Shown here one piece after another: positions 51,049 through 58,579 of a DNA stretch of 64,000 nucleotides. The DNA is taken from NCBI GenBank assembly GCA_039591075.1, contig JBDHEI010000030.1, positions 28,278 through 92,277 of the forward strand. The letters run 5' to 3'. The notes beneath the pieces were generated by a model. It searched no databases. It was given only the letters and a program-made list of their open reading frames with translations, and had not been told where the DNA came from. How positions within the stretch are numbered: position 1 is the stretch's first letter; every line of letters starts with the position of its first letter. Origin of the DNA: JAOTVV01 sp039591075. GTDB lineage: Bacteria > Gemmatimonadota > Gemmatimonadetes > Gemmatimonadales > GWC2-71-9. The position numbers and the translations under genes were made by a program.

Positions 51049-51253
51049 GCCGCCCGCTACCCGAGTAATATAAGCGCCAAAAGCATGCCAGGGTTCCGGG
51101 GGTCGGTCCCGGTGCCCTAACCACTTGCACTACAACGGTTTATCTGGTCTCCGCGAGCCTGCTGTGCCACCGGGTGGCGTGGCTCACCATCGCATTTTGT
51201 CCGTGCGGCTGAACAGTTGCGACACGGCCGAGGACACGGTGAGCGCCGTCACC

Positions 51254-51484
51254 TCAGCGGCCAGCGGCGATGATGTCCGCGGCCCGAAACCGCTTGTGGG
51301 CTGCCTGCAGAATCTCGCCGTGGAGCCGCGGCGGGTAGTCGGGGCGTTCGTCGAGGACCTGTCGCACGGTCCGAGCAACCGCGTCGGACACGTGCACGTC
51401 CAGCATCGCAGGGAGCAATCCGAGCGGGAAGAAGATGTCGCCTGTGGGCTGGATCGCCGCGACCAACTCGAGGCCGGGCCGCAC
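51254..51484 (-). CDS. possible 76-residue protein, unknown
   Basis: A GTG-initiated frame has strong third-position GC bias and protein-like composition (VAAIQPTGDIFFPLGLLPAM, DAVARTVRQVLDERPDYPP, RLHGEILQAAHKRFRAAD). It lies between the divergent minus-strand hypothetical gene and moaA, and no ribosome site is obvious. A second frame just beyond it (AAEVTALTVSSAVSQLFSR) also looks coding, so a frameshifted longer gene is possible. Family unknown. Confidence 0.35.
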   Translation of the reverse strand: MRPGLELVAAIQPTGDIFFPLGLLPAMLDVHVSDAVARTVRQVLDERPDYPPRLHGEILQAAHKRFRAADIIAAGR

Positions 51485-51562
51485 GGAGTGCTTCCGTTCA
51501 CCGCCATGGCCCTCGGAGGAGTTTGCGGTCCGGCCTGGCCCCATCGGCAGCCTCGTCGTACA

Positions 51563-52627
51563 ATGCACGCGTATATGACGCCTCCAGCCGGCACGCCGCT
51601 GCCAGTCCACGACGCCCACGGGCGCTGGCTCAACAGTCTCCGGGTCTCGGTTACCGATCGCTGTAATCTGCGCTGTCGGTACTGCATGCCGGAGGAAGAC
51701 TACGTGTGGCTGCCCCGGGAGTCGATTCTCCACTTCGAGGAAATTGCACGGCTAGTGCGGGTGTTCGCGACCCTGGGCGTGACCAAGGTCCGGCTCACGG
51801 GCGGCGAGCCGCTACTGCGGCACGATCTCCCCACGTTGATCGAGCAACTCAAGGCCAACCACCGCATTCGGGATCTCGCCCTCACCACCAATGGGGTGAT
51901 GCTGGCCCGTTACGCCGCGGCGCTCAAGGCGGCTGGTCTCGACCGGGTCACGGTGAGTCTCGACACGCTGCAACCCGACCGCTTCAAGCGTTTCTCGGGG
52001 CGCGCCCGGTTCACAGACGTGATCGAGGGCATCGAGGCCGTACGCGCGGTGGGGTTCCGACGCACAAAGGTGAACGCGGTCATTGTGCGCGGCTTCAATG
52101 AGGACGAGCTGGTGGATCTGCTTGAATTCGGTCGGGAGCGGAGGCTCGAGGTTCGGTTTATCGAGTACATGGATGTCGGTGGCGCGACTCAGTGGTCGCT
52201 GGCGGATGTCGTGCCCCGTGCCGAGATCCTCGAGAGGCTCGACGCGCACTACGGGGGGACGACGCCGCTGCCCGACCCGTCCGACGGCCGAGCCCCGGCG
52301 GAGCGGTTTGCGCTTCCGAACGCCACCACGTTCGGCATCATCGCGTCGACCACCCGACCCTTCTGCGGGATGTGCGGGCGGGCCCGACTCACTGCCGACG
52401 GCATGTGGTTCATGTGTTTGTACGCCGATCAGGGCATCGACCTGCGAGACCTGCTTCGCCGTGGCGCGTCGGACGACGAGATCGCTGCCACGCTCGGAGC
52501 GGCCTGGCAAAAACGTACCGACCGCGGCGCGGAAGACCGATTGGCTTCAGCCGACCGGGGACCGCTCCACCAATTGGAACGGCTGCGCCAGGATCCGCAC
52601 CGGGAGATGCACACCAGAGGCGGGTGA
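51563..52627 (+). CDS. moaA: GTP 3',8-cyclase (molybdenum cofactor biosynthesis)
   Basis: MoaA is a radical-SAM enzyme that with MoaC makes the pterin precursor of molybdenum cofactor. The 354-residue protein has the CxxxCxxC cluster site in TDRCNLRCRYCMPEED (about residues 29-45), VRLTGGEPLLRHDLP, LTTNGVMLARYAAALKAAGL and VTVSLDTLQP. The second cluster site near the end appears as TRPFCGMCGRARLTADGMW with a third Cys (FMCLY), and the protein ends with RGG-like GG (HTRGG), the conserved C-terminal tail. ATG at 51563 is chosen because it begins about 25 residues before the cluster site; the frame is open for 146 codons upstream but covers a minus-strand candidate gene. No other moa genes are in the window. 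Confidence 0.9.
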   Translation: MHAYMTPPAGTPLPVHDAHGRWLNSLRVSVTDRCNLRCRYCMPEEDYVWLPRESILHFEEIARLVRVFATLGVTKVRLTGGEPLLRHDLPTLIEQLKANHRIRDLALTTNGVMLARYAAALKAAGLDRVTVSLDTLQPDRFKRFSGRARFTDVIEGIEAVRAVGFRRTKVNAVIVRGFNEDELVDLLEFGRERRLEVRFIEYMDVGGATQWSLADVVPRAEILERLDAHYGGTTPLPDPSDGRAPAERFALPNATTFGIIASTTRPFCGMCGRARLTADGMWFMCLYADQGIDLRDLLRRGASDDEIAATLGAAWQKRTDRGAEDRLASADRGPLHQLERLRQDPHREMHTRGG

Positions 52628-52701
52628 CCGGCTGTGTGGAATACGTCCAGAGAGCCCCGGCCAGCCTGAACCCTGAACGCGCCACACGGGAGTGTCGTGT
52701 C

Positions 52702-53805
52702 ATGTCGTATCGTGCTCTGCTGATCGGGTCGTTGCTCGGGGTGATCGGGGCGTGCTCCAGCAAGAGCCCACCGCCGGATTTCGCTCCGGATCCGGGTCTG
52801 GTGGCGAACATCGCCGAGCTCCGCATGTCGACGGCGTCCGACGTCATCTGCCCGGGGCAGACCGTCCGGGCCGACTACGAGGCCGTGCTCCGCGACGGGA
52901 CGGTGATCCCCTTTGCCCGCTCGTATGACAAGGACCAACCACCTGCGCTCCACGTGGTCTTCCTGAACCGCTACAGCCGCGAGGCAGTGAGCCAGGAGGA
53001 CGGGGACTGGAGCACCGATCCCGATCCGCTGGTGAGTGGGATGAACGGCTTCGAGTTTCGCGTGGACCTGAAGGCGCGCCCCGAGTTGTCTGCCTCGACA
53101 GTGGTCGCCCCCGAGTACTCCTGTCTCCGTCACGCCTTCCGGTTCGTGGGTGCCACGGGCCGACCGGGCCGGCCGGGGTTCTCGGGGCCCGACGTGCTGC
53201 TGCGGGTCGCCGTGCTCCGATCCCCGTTCTACGAGCGGCTGTTGGTGTTGGGGATCGAAGTCGGCGATGCGCCCCCGTTCTTCGTGCTGCAGGATGCCGA
53301 CGCCGTGCCGCCCGCAGACTGGTTCGTGATCGAGTCGATCGGCGGATCCGGTGGGCGGGGCGTGTCGGGGGAGGACGGTGCTGCGGGAGCCAAGGGCGCC
53401 GACGGCTGCCCGGGTGGTCGGGGTGGTGCGGGGGGCGCCGGTGGCTCCGGCGGTCCCGGCGGTCCCGGTGGTCCTGGCGGGCCGATCACGATCATCGCGC
53501 CAACGGACCAGCCGTTCCTGGCAGGGCTCGTGGACGGTCGCACATTGGGCGGACGGGGCGGCCCCGGTGGGTCGCCCGGCGAGGGCGGGCCGGGTGGGGC
53601 CGGCGGGACGGGCACCGTCGTGGATGCCCGTCGCTGCGCGGACGGAGCGGCGGGACCGGCTGGAGCTGACGGCACGGCCGGGCCGGACGGGGCGCCCGGT
53701 GGCCCGGGTGTGCGGCCCCGCGTGATCACTGTGAATCCGCCGGACGTGTTCGGAACGAGGACTCCCCAACGGCTACAGGCGCTGGTAGATTTCACGCGCA
53801 ATTAG
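52702..53805 (+). CDS. lipoprotein with collagen-like glycine-rich repeats
   Basis: This is a 367-residue protein with a lipoprotein signal (LIGSLLGVIGAC, Cys about residue 16). Residues 20-215 or so form an unrecognised beta-rich domain with four cysteines (for example SDVICPGQT, EYSCLRHAF). From about 213 to 340 the chain is built of Gly-X-Y-like units: GSGGRGVSGEDGAAG, GGRGGAGGAGGSGGPGGPG and GPAGADGTAGPDGAPGGPG. These could form collagen-type triple helices or flexible surface stalks. The final part is RPRVITVNPPDVFG. The gene follows moaA by 74 bases; no link is implied. Surface exposure is inferred from the lipobox. Confidence 0.75.
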   Translation: MSYRALLIGSLLGVIGACSSKSPPPDFAPDPGLVANIAELRMSTASDVICPGQTVRADYEAVLRDGTVIPFARSYDKDQPPALHVVFLNRYSREAVSQEDGDWSTDPDPLVSGMNGFEFRVDLKARPELSASTVVAPEYSCLRHAFRFVGATGRPGRPGFSGPDVLLRVAVLRSPFYERLLVLGIEVGDAPPFFVLQDADAVPPADWFVIESIGGSGGRGVSGEDGAAGAKGADGCPGGRGGAGGAGGSGGPGGPGGPGGPITIIAPTDQPFLAGLVDGRTLGGRGGPGGSPGEGGPGGAGGTGTVVDARRCADGAAGPAGADGTAGPDGAPGGPGVRPRVITVNPPDVFGTRTPQRLQALVDFTRN

Positions 53806-53975
53806 AAGCCTTTTTCATCGGGGAGCGGGAAGTTGGGGAGCGGTTCGTCACGAGACAGCGGGGCAACATGCGGAGCGCGGCCGCTGACGCGGTCCGCCAT
53901 CGTGGCGAACACTCTCCCGACGTCGCGCTCCCGTTTTTTCTCGATACCCTCCGCAGCACGTGAGGAGACCTACTC

Positions 53976-55139
53976 GTGATCCTTTCCGTCCCCAAGGAAT
54001 CTTCCTCCGGTGAGCGACGAGTGGCGCTGACGCCCGACGTGGCGAAGCGCTTGGTCGCACAATCGGTCGAGGTGCATGTCGAACACGACGCCGGCGTCGG
54101 TGCGGGTCATGCCGATGCAGCGTATGAAAGCGTTGGCGCCAAGATCGTGAACGACCGCGATGCCGTGTGGCGGCACGCCGACATGGTACTGCGTGTCCAG
54201 CGCCCGGTGCTGGCGAGCGAGGGTCGTGACGAAGTGGCGCTGCTCAAGGAAGGTGCCGTCGTTATCGGCATGCTGCAGCCACTCACGAACCACGCCCTGG
54301 TCAGGGCGCTCGCGAATCGGAAGGCAACGAGCTTCAGCCTCGAGCTGCTCCCCCGTATCACGCGGGCGCAGAGTATGGATGTGCTCTCGTCGATGAGCAC
54401 GATCGCCGGCTATCGCGCCGTGCTCCTCGCGGCGTCGCTCAACGCCAGATTCTTCCCCATGCTGGTGACGGCGGCCGGCACGATAGCCCCCGCGAAGGTG
54501 CTGGTGATCGGCGCCGGCGTGGCGGGACTGCAGGCGATCGCCACGGCCAAGCGCCTCGGTGCCGTGGTGCAGGCCTTCGACGTGCGGCCGGCAGTGAAGG
54601 AGCAGGTCGAGAGCCTGGGGGCCAAGTTCATCTCCCCGGAGACTGGCGCCGTCGAGGGTGAGGGAGCCGGCGGGTACGCCAAGGAGCTGTCGGAAGACCA
54701 GCACAAGCGCGAGTTGGAGTTCCTCCACGAGCACGGTAAGAAAGTCGACGTGGTCATCACGACGGCACTGATTCCGGGCAAGCCGGCGCCCACGCTCATC
54801 ACTGAGCAAATGGTAAAGGACATGCCGCCCGCGAGCATCATCGTCGATCTGGCGGCCGAGGCGGGCGGCAACTGCGAGCTCACCAAGGCCGGCGAAACCC
54901 TGGAGAAGCACGGCGTCACCATCATCGGACCACTGAACCTACCTGCGGGGATGCCAGTGCACGCCAGCCAGATGTACGCCAAGAACATGCAGGCGTTCCT
55001 GGGGCTGCTGATCGACAAAGAAGGCAAGCTCCAGCTCAACTTCGAGGACGAGATCGTCAAGGGGACTTGTGTGACGCACGAGGGCAGAGTGGCCCACGAC
55101 CGCGTTCGGCAGGTCGTCGAGGGAGGCAAGGGGTCATGA
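53976..55139 (+). CDS. pntA: proton-translocating transhydrogenase subunit alpha, part 1
   Basis: The transhydrogenase couples proton flow to hydride transfer from NADH to NADP. This 387-residue chain is the NAD-binding domain I. PKESSSGERRVALTPDVAKRL opens the alanine-dehydrogenase-like fold, VLVIGAGVAGLQAIATAKRLG is the NAD site and RPAVKEQVESLGAKF follows. GTG at 53976 lies behind a TGAGGAG site. The domain is a separate protein, as in Rhodospirillum, with the membrane part of alpha in the next gene (ATGA overlap). Confidence 0.9.
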   Translation: MILSVPKESSSGERRVALTPDVAKRLVAQSVEVHVEHDAGVGAGHADAAYESVGAKIVNDRDAVWRHADMVLRVQRPVLASEGRDEVALLKEGAVVIGMLQPLTNHALVRALANRKATSFSLELLPRITRAQSMDVLSSMSTIAGYRAVLLAASLNARFFPMLVTAAGTIAPAKVLVIGAGVAGLQAIATAKRLGAVVQAFDVRPAVKEQVESLGAKFISPETGAVEGEGAGGYAKELSEDQHKRELEFLHEHGKKVDVVITTALIPGKPAPTLITEQMVKDMPPASIIVDLAAEAGGNCELTKAGETLEKHGVTIIGPLNLPAGMPVHASQMYAKNMQAFLGLLIDKEGKLQLNFEDEIVKGTCVTHEGRVAHDRVRQVVEGGKGS

Positions 55140-55432
55140 TTGAGGAACTGGTCGGCCTATTGGTGGTCTTCGTGCTGGCGATCTTCGTTGGCTTCGAGGT
55201 GATCACCAAGGTCCCCCCCACACTACATACCCCGCTCATGTCTGGGTCGAATGCGATCTCGGGGATCACGATCATCGGTGCGCTCATCATGGCGGGACGG
55301 AGTGACACGCGCATCGGCTCGATCCTCGGCGTCATCGCCGTCGCCTTCGCCATGATCAACGTCGTCGGCGGATTCATGGTCACAGACCGCATGCTCCATA
55401 TGTTCAAGCGCAAGCCGGAGGAGCAGCGATGA
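55136..55432 (+). CDS. pntAB: proton-translocating transhydrogenase subunit alpha, part 2
   Basis: This 98-residue protein is the membrane part of alpha: three to four helices (LVGLLVVFVLAIFVGFEVI, ISGITIIGALIMAG, ILGVIAVAFAMINVVGGFMV) and TPLMSGSNAISGI, the family signature. It overlaps pntA by four bases at its start and pntB by four at its end, so the three products are made together in fixed ratio. It forms part of the proton path with pntB. Confidence 0.9.
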   Translation: MIEELVGLLVVFVLAIFVGFEVITKVPPTLHTPLMSGSNAISGITIIGALIMAGRSDTRIGSILGVIAVAFAMINVVGGFMVTDRMLHMFKRKPEEQR

Positions 55433-56820
55433 CCGCCGCCATTTCCAATCTCGCGTATCTGCTGGCGGCCGTTCTCTTCATCTTCGGTCTCAAGCGCCTG
55501 AGCTCGCCGGCGACCGCCCGGTCGGGCAACGCGGTCGCGTCACTGGGCATGCTGCTCGCGATCGTGACGACGCTCCTGTTCGAGGGCATCCTCAACTGGC
55601 CGATGATCATCATCGGGATGGTCATCGGCTCCACCATCGGCCTGACGTTTGCCAAGACCGTGAAGATGACGGCGATGCCGCAGATGGTGGCATTGTTGAA
55701 CGGCTTCGGCGGCGGCGCCTCGGCCGTGGTCGCCAGCGCGGAATACGCACGGTACATCAACGCAGGCGGTGACATTCCACTCAATTTCGGGATCGCGATT
55801 CAGCTGAGTATCGTGATCGGCTGGCTTACGTTCTCAGGCAGTGTCATCGCATTCGGCAAGCTGCAGGAACTCGTCACTGGTCGGGCAGTGACCTATCCGC
55901 TGCAAAAAACGGTGAACGCACTGCTGCTCACCGGCATGCTGCTCCTCGTCGTGTCGCTGGTGGTGCAACCGGACAACGTCCCGCTGTTCCTGGTGCTCTC
56001 GGGAGCGGCGTTCCTGCTGGGGATCCTGTCCGTGACACCGATCGGCGGGGCCGACATGCCGGTCGTGATTTCGCTGCTGAACTCGTATTCCGGGTTGGCA
56101 GCGTCCATGACCGGGTTCGTGATCAACAACGAGGGACTCATCATCTCGGGGGCGCTCGTCGGTGCCTCGGGGCTCATTCTCACGAACATCATGTGCAAGG
56201 CGATGAACCGGTCGTTGGCCAACGTACTCTTCGGGGCGTTCGGCTCCACAGTGCAGGCGATCGGTGCTGGCGGAGATGGCGGCGAGAAGAGCTATCGCTC
56301 GCTCAGCCATGAGGACGCCGCGACCATGCTGGCGTATGCGAAACAGGTCGTGATCGCGCCCGGCTACGGGCTCGCGGTGTCGCAGGCCCAGCACGCGGTT
56401 CGGGAGCTGGCCGACCTGCTCCAGGCTCGCGGGGTGATAGTGAAGTACGCGATCCATCCCGTGGCGGGCCGAATGCCGGGGCACATGAACGTGCTGCTGG
56501 CTGAAGCCGACGTGCCGTATGACGAACTGTACGATATGGATCAGATCAACCCGGAGTTGCCACGCACCGATGTGTCGGTGACCGTGGGCGCCAACGACGT
56601 GGTCAACCCGGCGGCGCGGCACGACACCACGAGCCCGCTGTACGGGATGCCGATTCTCGACGTCGACAAGGCCCACCACGCAATCGTCATGAAGCGAAGC
56701 ATGCGGCCCGGGTTCGCGGGCGTCGACAACGAGCTGTTCTATCTGCCGAACACGTCAATGCTGTTCGGCGATGCCAAGGACTCGTTCAAGAAGCTGATCG
56801 AGGCGGTCAAGGAACTGTAG
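55429..56820 (+). CDS. pntB: proton-translocating transhydrogenase subunit beta
   Basis: This is a 463-residue protein with about nine membrane helices over residues 1-260 and a C-terminal NADP-binding domain III. NGFGGGASAVVASAEY, GGADMPVVISLLNSYSGLAA and GALVGASGLILTNIMCKAMN mark the membrane domain; VVIAPGYGLAVSQAQHAV, GRMPGHMNVLLAEADVPYD and DVVNPAA match domain III. The gene ends the pntA-pntAB-pntB operon. With glutamate dehydrogenase and biosynthesis in the window, supply of NADPH is the likely purpose. Confidence 0.92.
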   Translation: MTAAISNLAYLLAAVLFIFGLKRLSSPATARSGNAVASLGMLLAIVTTLLFEGILNWPMIIIGMVIGSTIGLTFAKTVKMTAMPQMVALLNGFGGGASAVVASAEYARYINAGGDIPLNFGIAIQLSIVIGWLTFSGSVIAFGKLQELVTGRAVTYPLQKTVNALLLTGMLLLVVSLVVQPDNVPLFLVLSGAAFLLGILSVTPIGGADMPVVISLLNSYSGLAASMTGFVINNEGLIISGALVGASGLILTNIMCKAMNRSLANVLFGAFGSTVQAIGAGGDGGEKSYRSLSHEDAATMLAYAKQVVIAPGYGLAVSQAQHAVRELADLLQARGVIVKYAIHPVAGRMPGHMNVLLAEADVPYDELYDMDQINPELPRTDVSVTVGANDVVNPAARHDTTSPLYGMPILDVDKAHHAIVMKRSMRPGFAGVDNELFYLPNTSMLFGDAKDSFKKLIEAVKEL

Positions 56821-56832
56821 CCGCGTAGGCTG

Positions 56833-56858
56833 AGGAGCCCGGTGTTCCCCTGGCTCCT
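56833..56858. terminator. hairpin between pntB and arfB
   Basis: AGGAGCC (56833-56839) pairs with GGCTCCT (56852-56858) in the 88-base gap between the convergent pntB and arfB genes. Confidence 0.4.
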
Positions 56859-56908
56859 TGCATGGCACGGCGGGAACTTGGACCCGACGCGGTCGTTGCA
56901 ACACGCCG

Positions 56909-57316
56909 TCAGTCGTCCGGGTCGACCCGCCGCCGATCGCGCTTTGTCGCGGCGCGGCGGCGCTTGGCCTCGAGCCGAGCCCGACGAGCGGCCGGAGACA
57001 GCGTGGTCTTCTTGCGGGGCTTGGGCTCGGCGAGTGCGCCCTCGACGATCTCCTGGAGTCGCTCGAGCGCAGCTCGCCGGTTCTGGTATTGACTGCGTCG
57101 AGCCGCCGCCACGACGCGGAGCACACCGTGACGATCGATCCGCGAGGCGAGGCGGCGCAGCAATCGTTCACGTTGCCGGTCGGTCAGACTCGGGCTCATC
57201 GCCACGCTCCACCGCACTTCGACCCGGGTGGACGACGTGTTGACGTGTTGGCCTCCCGGCCCGCCCGAGCGCGTGGCCCGGAACTGGAGTTCCTCGGTGG
57301 GAATCGCGAACTTCAT
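56909..57316 (-). CDS. arfB: alternative ribosome-rescue factor (peptidyl-tRNA hydrolase, ArfB type)
   Basis: ArfB hydrolyses peptidyl-tRNA on stalled ribosomes without a stop codon. The 135-residue protein has FRATRSGGPGGQHVNTSST with the catalytic GGQ (about residues 22-24), SLTDRQRERLLRRLASRID and a basic C-terminal tail (AARRARLEAKRRRAATKRD) that in ArfB enters the mRNA channel. It is too short for a normal release factor. ATG at 57316 gives the standard N-terminus MKFAIPTEEL. Starts 62 bases from the divergent patatin gene. Confidence 0.9.
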   Translation of the reverse strand: MKFAIPTEELQFRATRSGGPGGQHVNTSSTRVEVRWSVAMSPSLTDRQRERLLRRLASRIDRHGVLRVVAAARRSQYQNRRAALERLQEIVEGALAEPKPRKKTTLSPAARRARLEAKRRRAATKRDRRRVDPDD

Positions 57317-57378
57317 TGCCATGGAAGATATGTGCGCAGACCGGAAGGTGGGTCTGCACAATCCGGGGGTGGTGGGTT

Positions 57379-58521
57379 GTGCCTGATGCCGTGACGAACG
57401 GACGACCTTTAGCGCTCGTGCTCTCGGGGGGAGGCGCGCGTGCCGCCTATCAGGTTGGGGCCGTAAGCGCCATCGCTGAGCGGTTTCCGAATCTCTCGCT
57501 CCCGATTCTCGCTGGGGTGTCCGCTGGCGCCATCAACAGCGTATACCTGTCAGCGCATCAGGGAACCCTCGGGCAGGCGGCTGCCGATCTCCGGACAGAA
57601 TGGGGACGTCTCACCCCCGACCGGGTGTTCGCCATCCGGCCAATCCACATCGGTCGGGCCGTGGCACGCTGGTTCTTCAACATGCTGCTCGCACGCCAAC
57701 GGCCGCACTCCTCGCTGGAAGGACTCATGGACATGTCCCCCCTCCGAGGCTTCCTCGCGGCGTGCATGGACGTCTCGGGGATCCAGCGAAACATCGATGC
57801 CGGTCGGCTACGGGCTGGAGCGGTGAGCACGACCTGCTACTCTACCGGGCAGACGGTGACCTTTGTGCAAGGCGCGAGCGATCTGCCGCTCTGGGAGCGC
57901 CACATGCGCGTTGCGGTTCGCACGCAGATCACCGCGCAGCATCTCTCGGCCTCGGCGGCAATTCCAATCATTTTTCCGGCCATCAAGATCGGGCAAGCGT
58001 ACTACGGGGACGGTTCGGTGCGGCTCACCGCGCCGCTGGCGCCGGCGATTCATCTCGGTGCGCAGAAGATCCTGGCCGTGGCAATGCGGGCCATGCCGCC
58101 GTCCCCTGGCTGTGATACCGGCTCGGAATCCTATCCGGTGGCCGCAGAGGTGTTTGGGCTGCTTCTGCACTCCATCTTTCTCGACTCGCTCGACGCTGAC
58201 GCCGAGCGCCTCGAGCGCATGAATGCGCTGCTGGACGCGTTGCCTCCGGGGACGACGCCACCCGGGGGCATGCGCCGCATCGACCTCATGCTGTTGCGGC
58301 CCTCGAGGGATCTCGGCCAGATGGCGCGCGGTCACACGCTCGACCTGCCGCGAATGGTGCAGTTCGTGGTCGCATCGATGGGTGGGGGACAGGCTCGCTC
58401 TCCGGACCTCCTGAGCTATCTGATGTTCGAGCCGGGCTACACCGGTGCGCTCATAGAGCTCGGGTATGACGACACCGTGCAGAGGATGGACGAGATCGAG
58501 GCGTTCCTCGAGAAGCCCTAG
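57379..58521 (+). CDS. patatin-like phospholipase
   Basis: This is a 380-residue patatin-fold hydrolase. LVLSGGGARAAYQVGAVSAI contains the oxyanion hole, LAGVSAGAINSVYLSAHQG the GxSxG serine (about residue 52), and YYGDGSVRLTAPL the Asp of the catalytic dyad (about residue 215). C-terminal helices from about 240 end in EAFLEKP. Patatins cleave fatty acyl chains from phospholipids. No signal peptide, so it is likely cytoplasmic. GTG at 57379 is the first usable start after the arfB divergence; a second GTG at 57391 would remove four residues. Confidence 0.8.
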   Translation: MPDAVTNGRPLALVLSGGGARAAYQVGAVSAIAERFPNLSLPILAGVSAGAINSVYLSAHQGTLGQAAADLRTEWGRLTPDRVFAIRPIHIGRAVARWFFNMLLARQRPHSSLEGLMDMSPLRGFLAACMDVSGIQRNIDAGRLRAGAVSTTCYSTGQTVTFVQGASDLPLWERHMRVAVRTQITAQHLSASAAIPIIFPAIKIGQAYYGDGSVRLTAPLAPAIHLGAQKILAVAMRAMPPSPGCDTGSESYPVAAEVFGLLLHSIFLDSLDADAERLERMNALLDALPPGTTPPGGMRRIDLMLLRPSRDLGQMARGHTLDLPRMVQFVVASMGGGQARSPDLLSYLMFEPGYTGALIELGYDDTVQRMDEIEAFLEKP

Positions 58522-58579
58522 CGCCCGAGCTGTGAAATCGGTGACCGCACCGCCCCGCCCGCCCCGGCCCGTTGCGACG

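Noticed and set aside
51085..51130. Functional tRNA gene
   Set aside because: Only a D-arm-like part fits; anticodon loop lacks U33 and there is no T-arm.
51125..51562. 146-codon extension at the start of moaA
   Set aside because: MoaA proteins begin shortly before the CxxxCxxC site; the extension overlaps a minus-strand candidate gene and has no domain.
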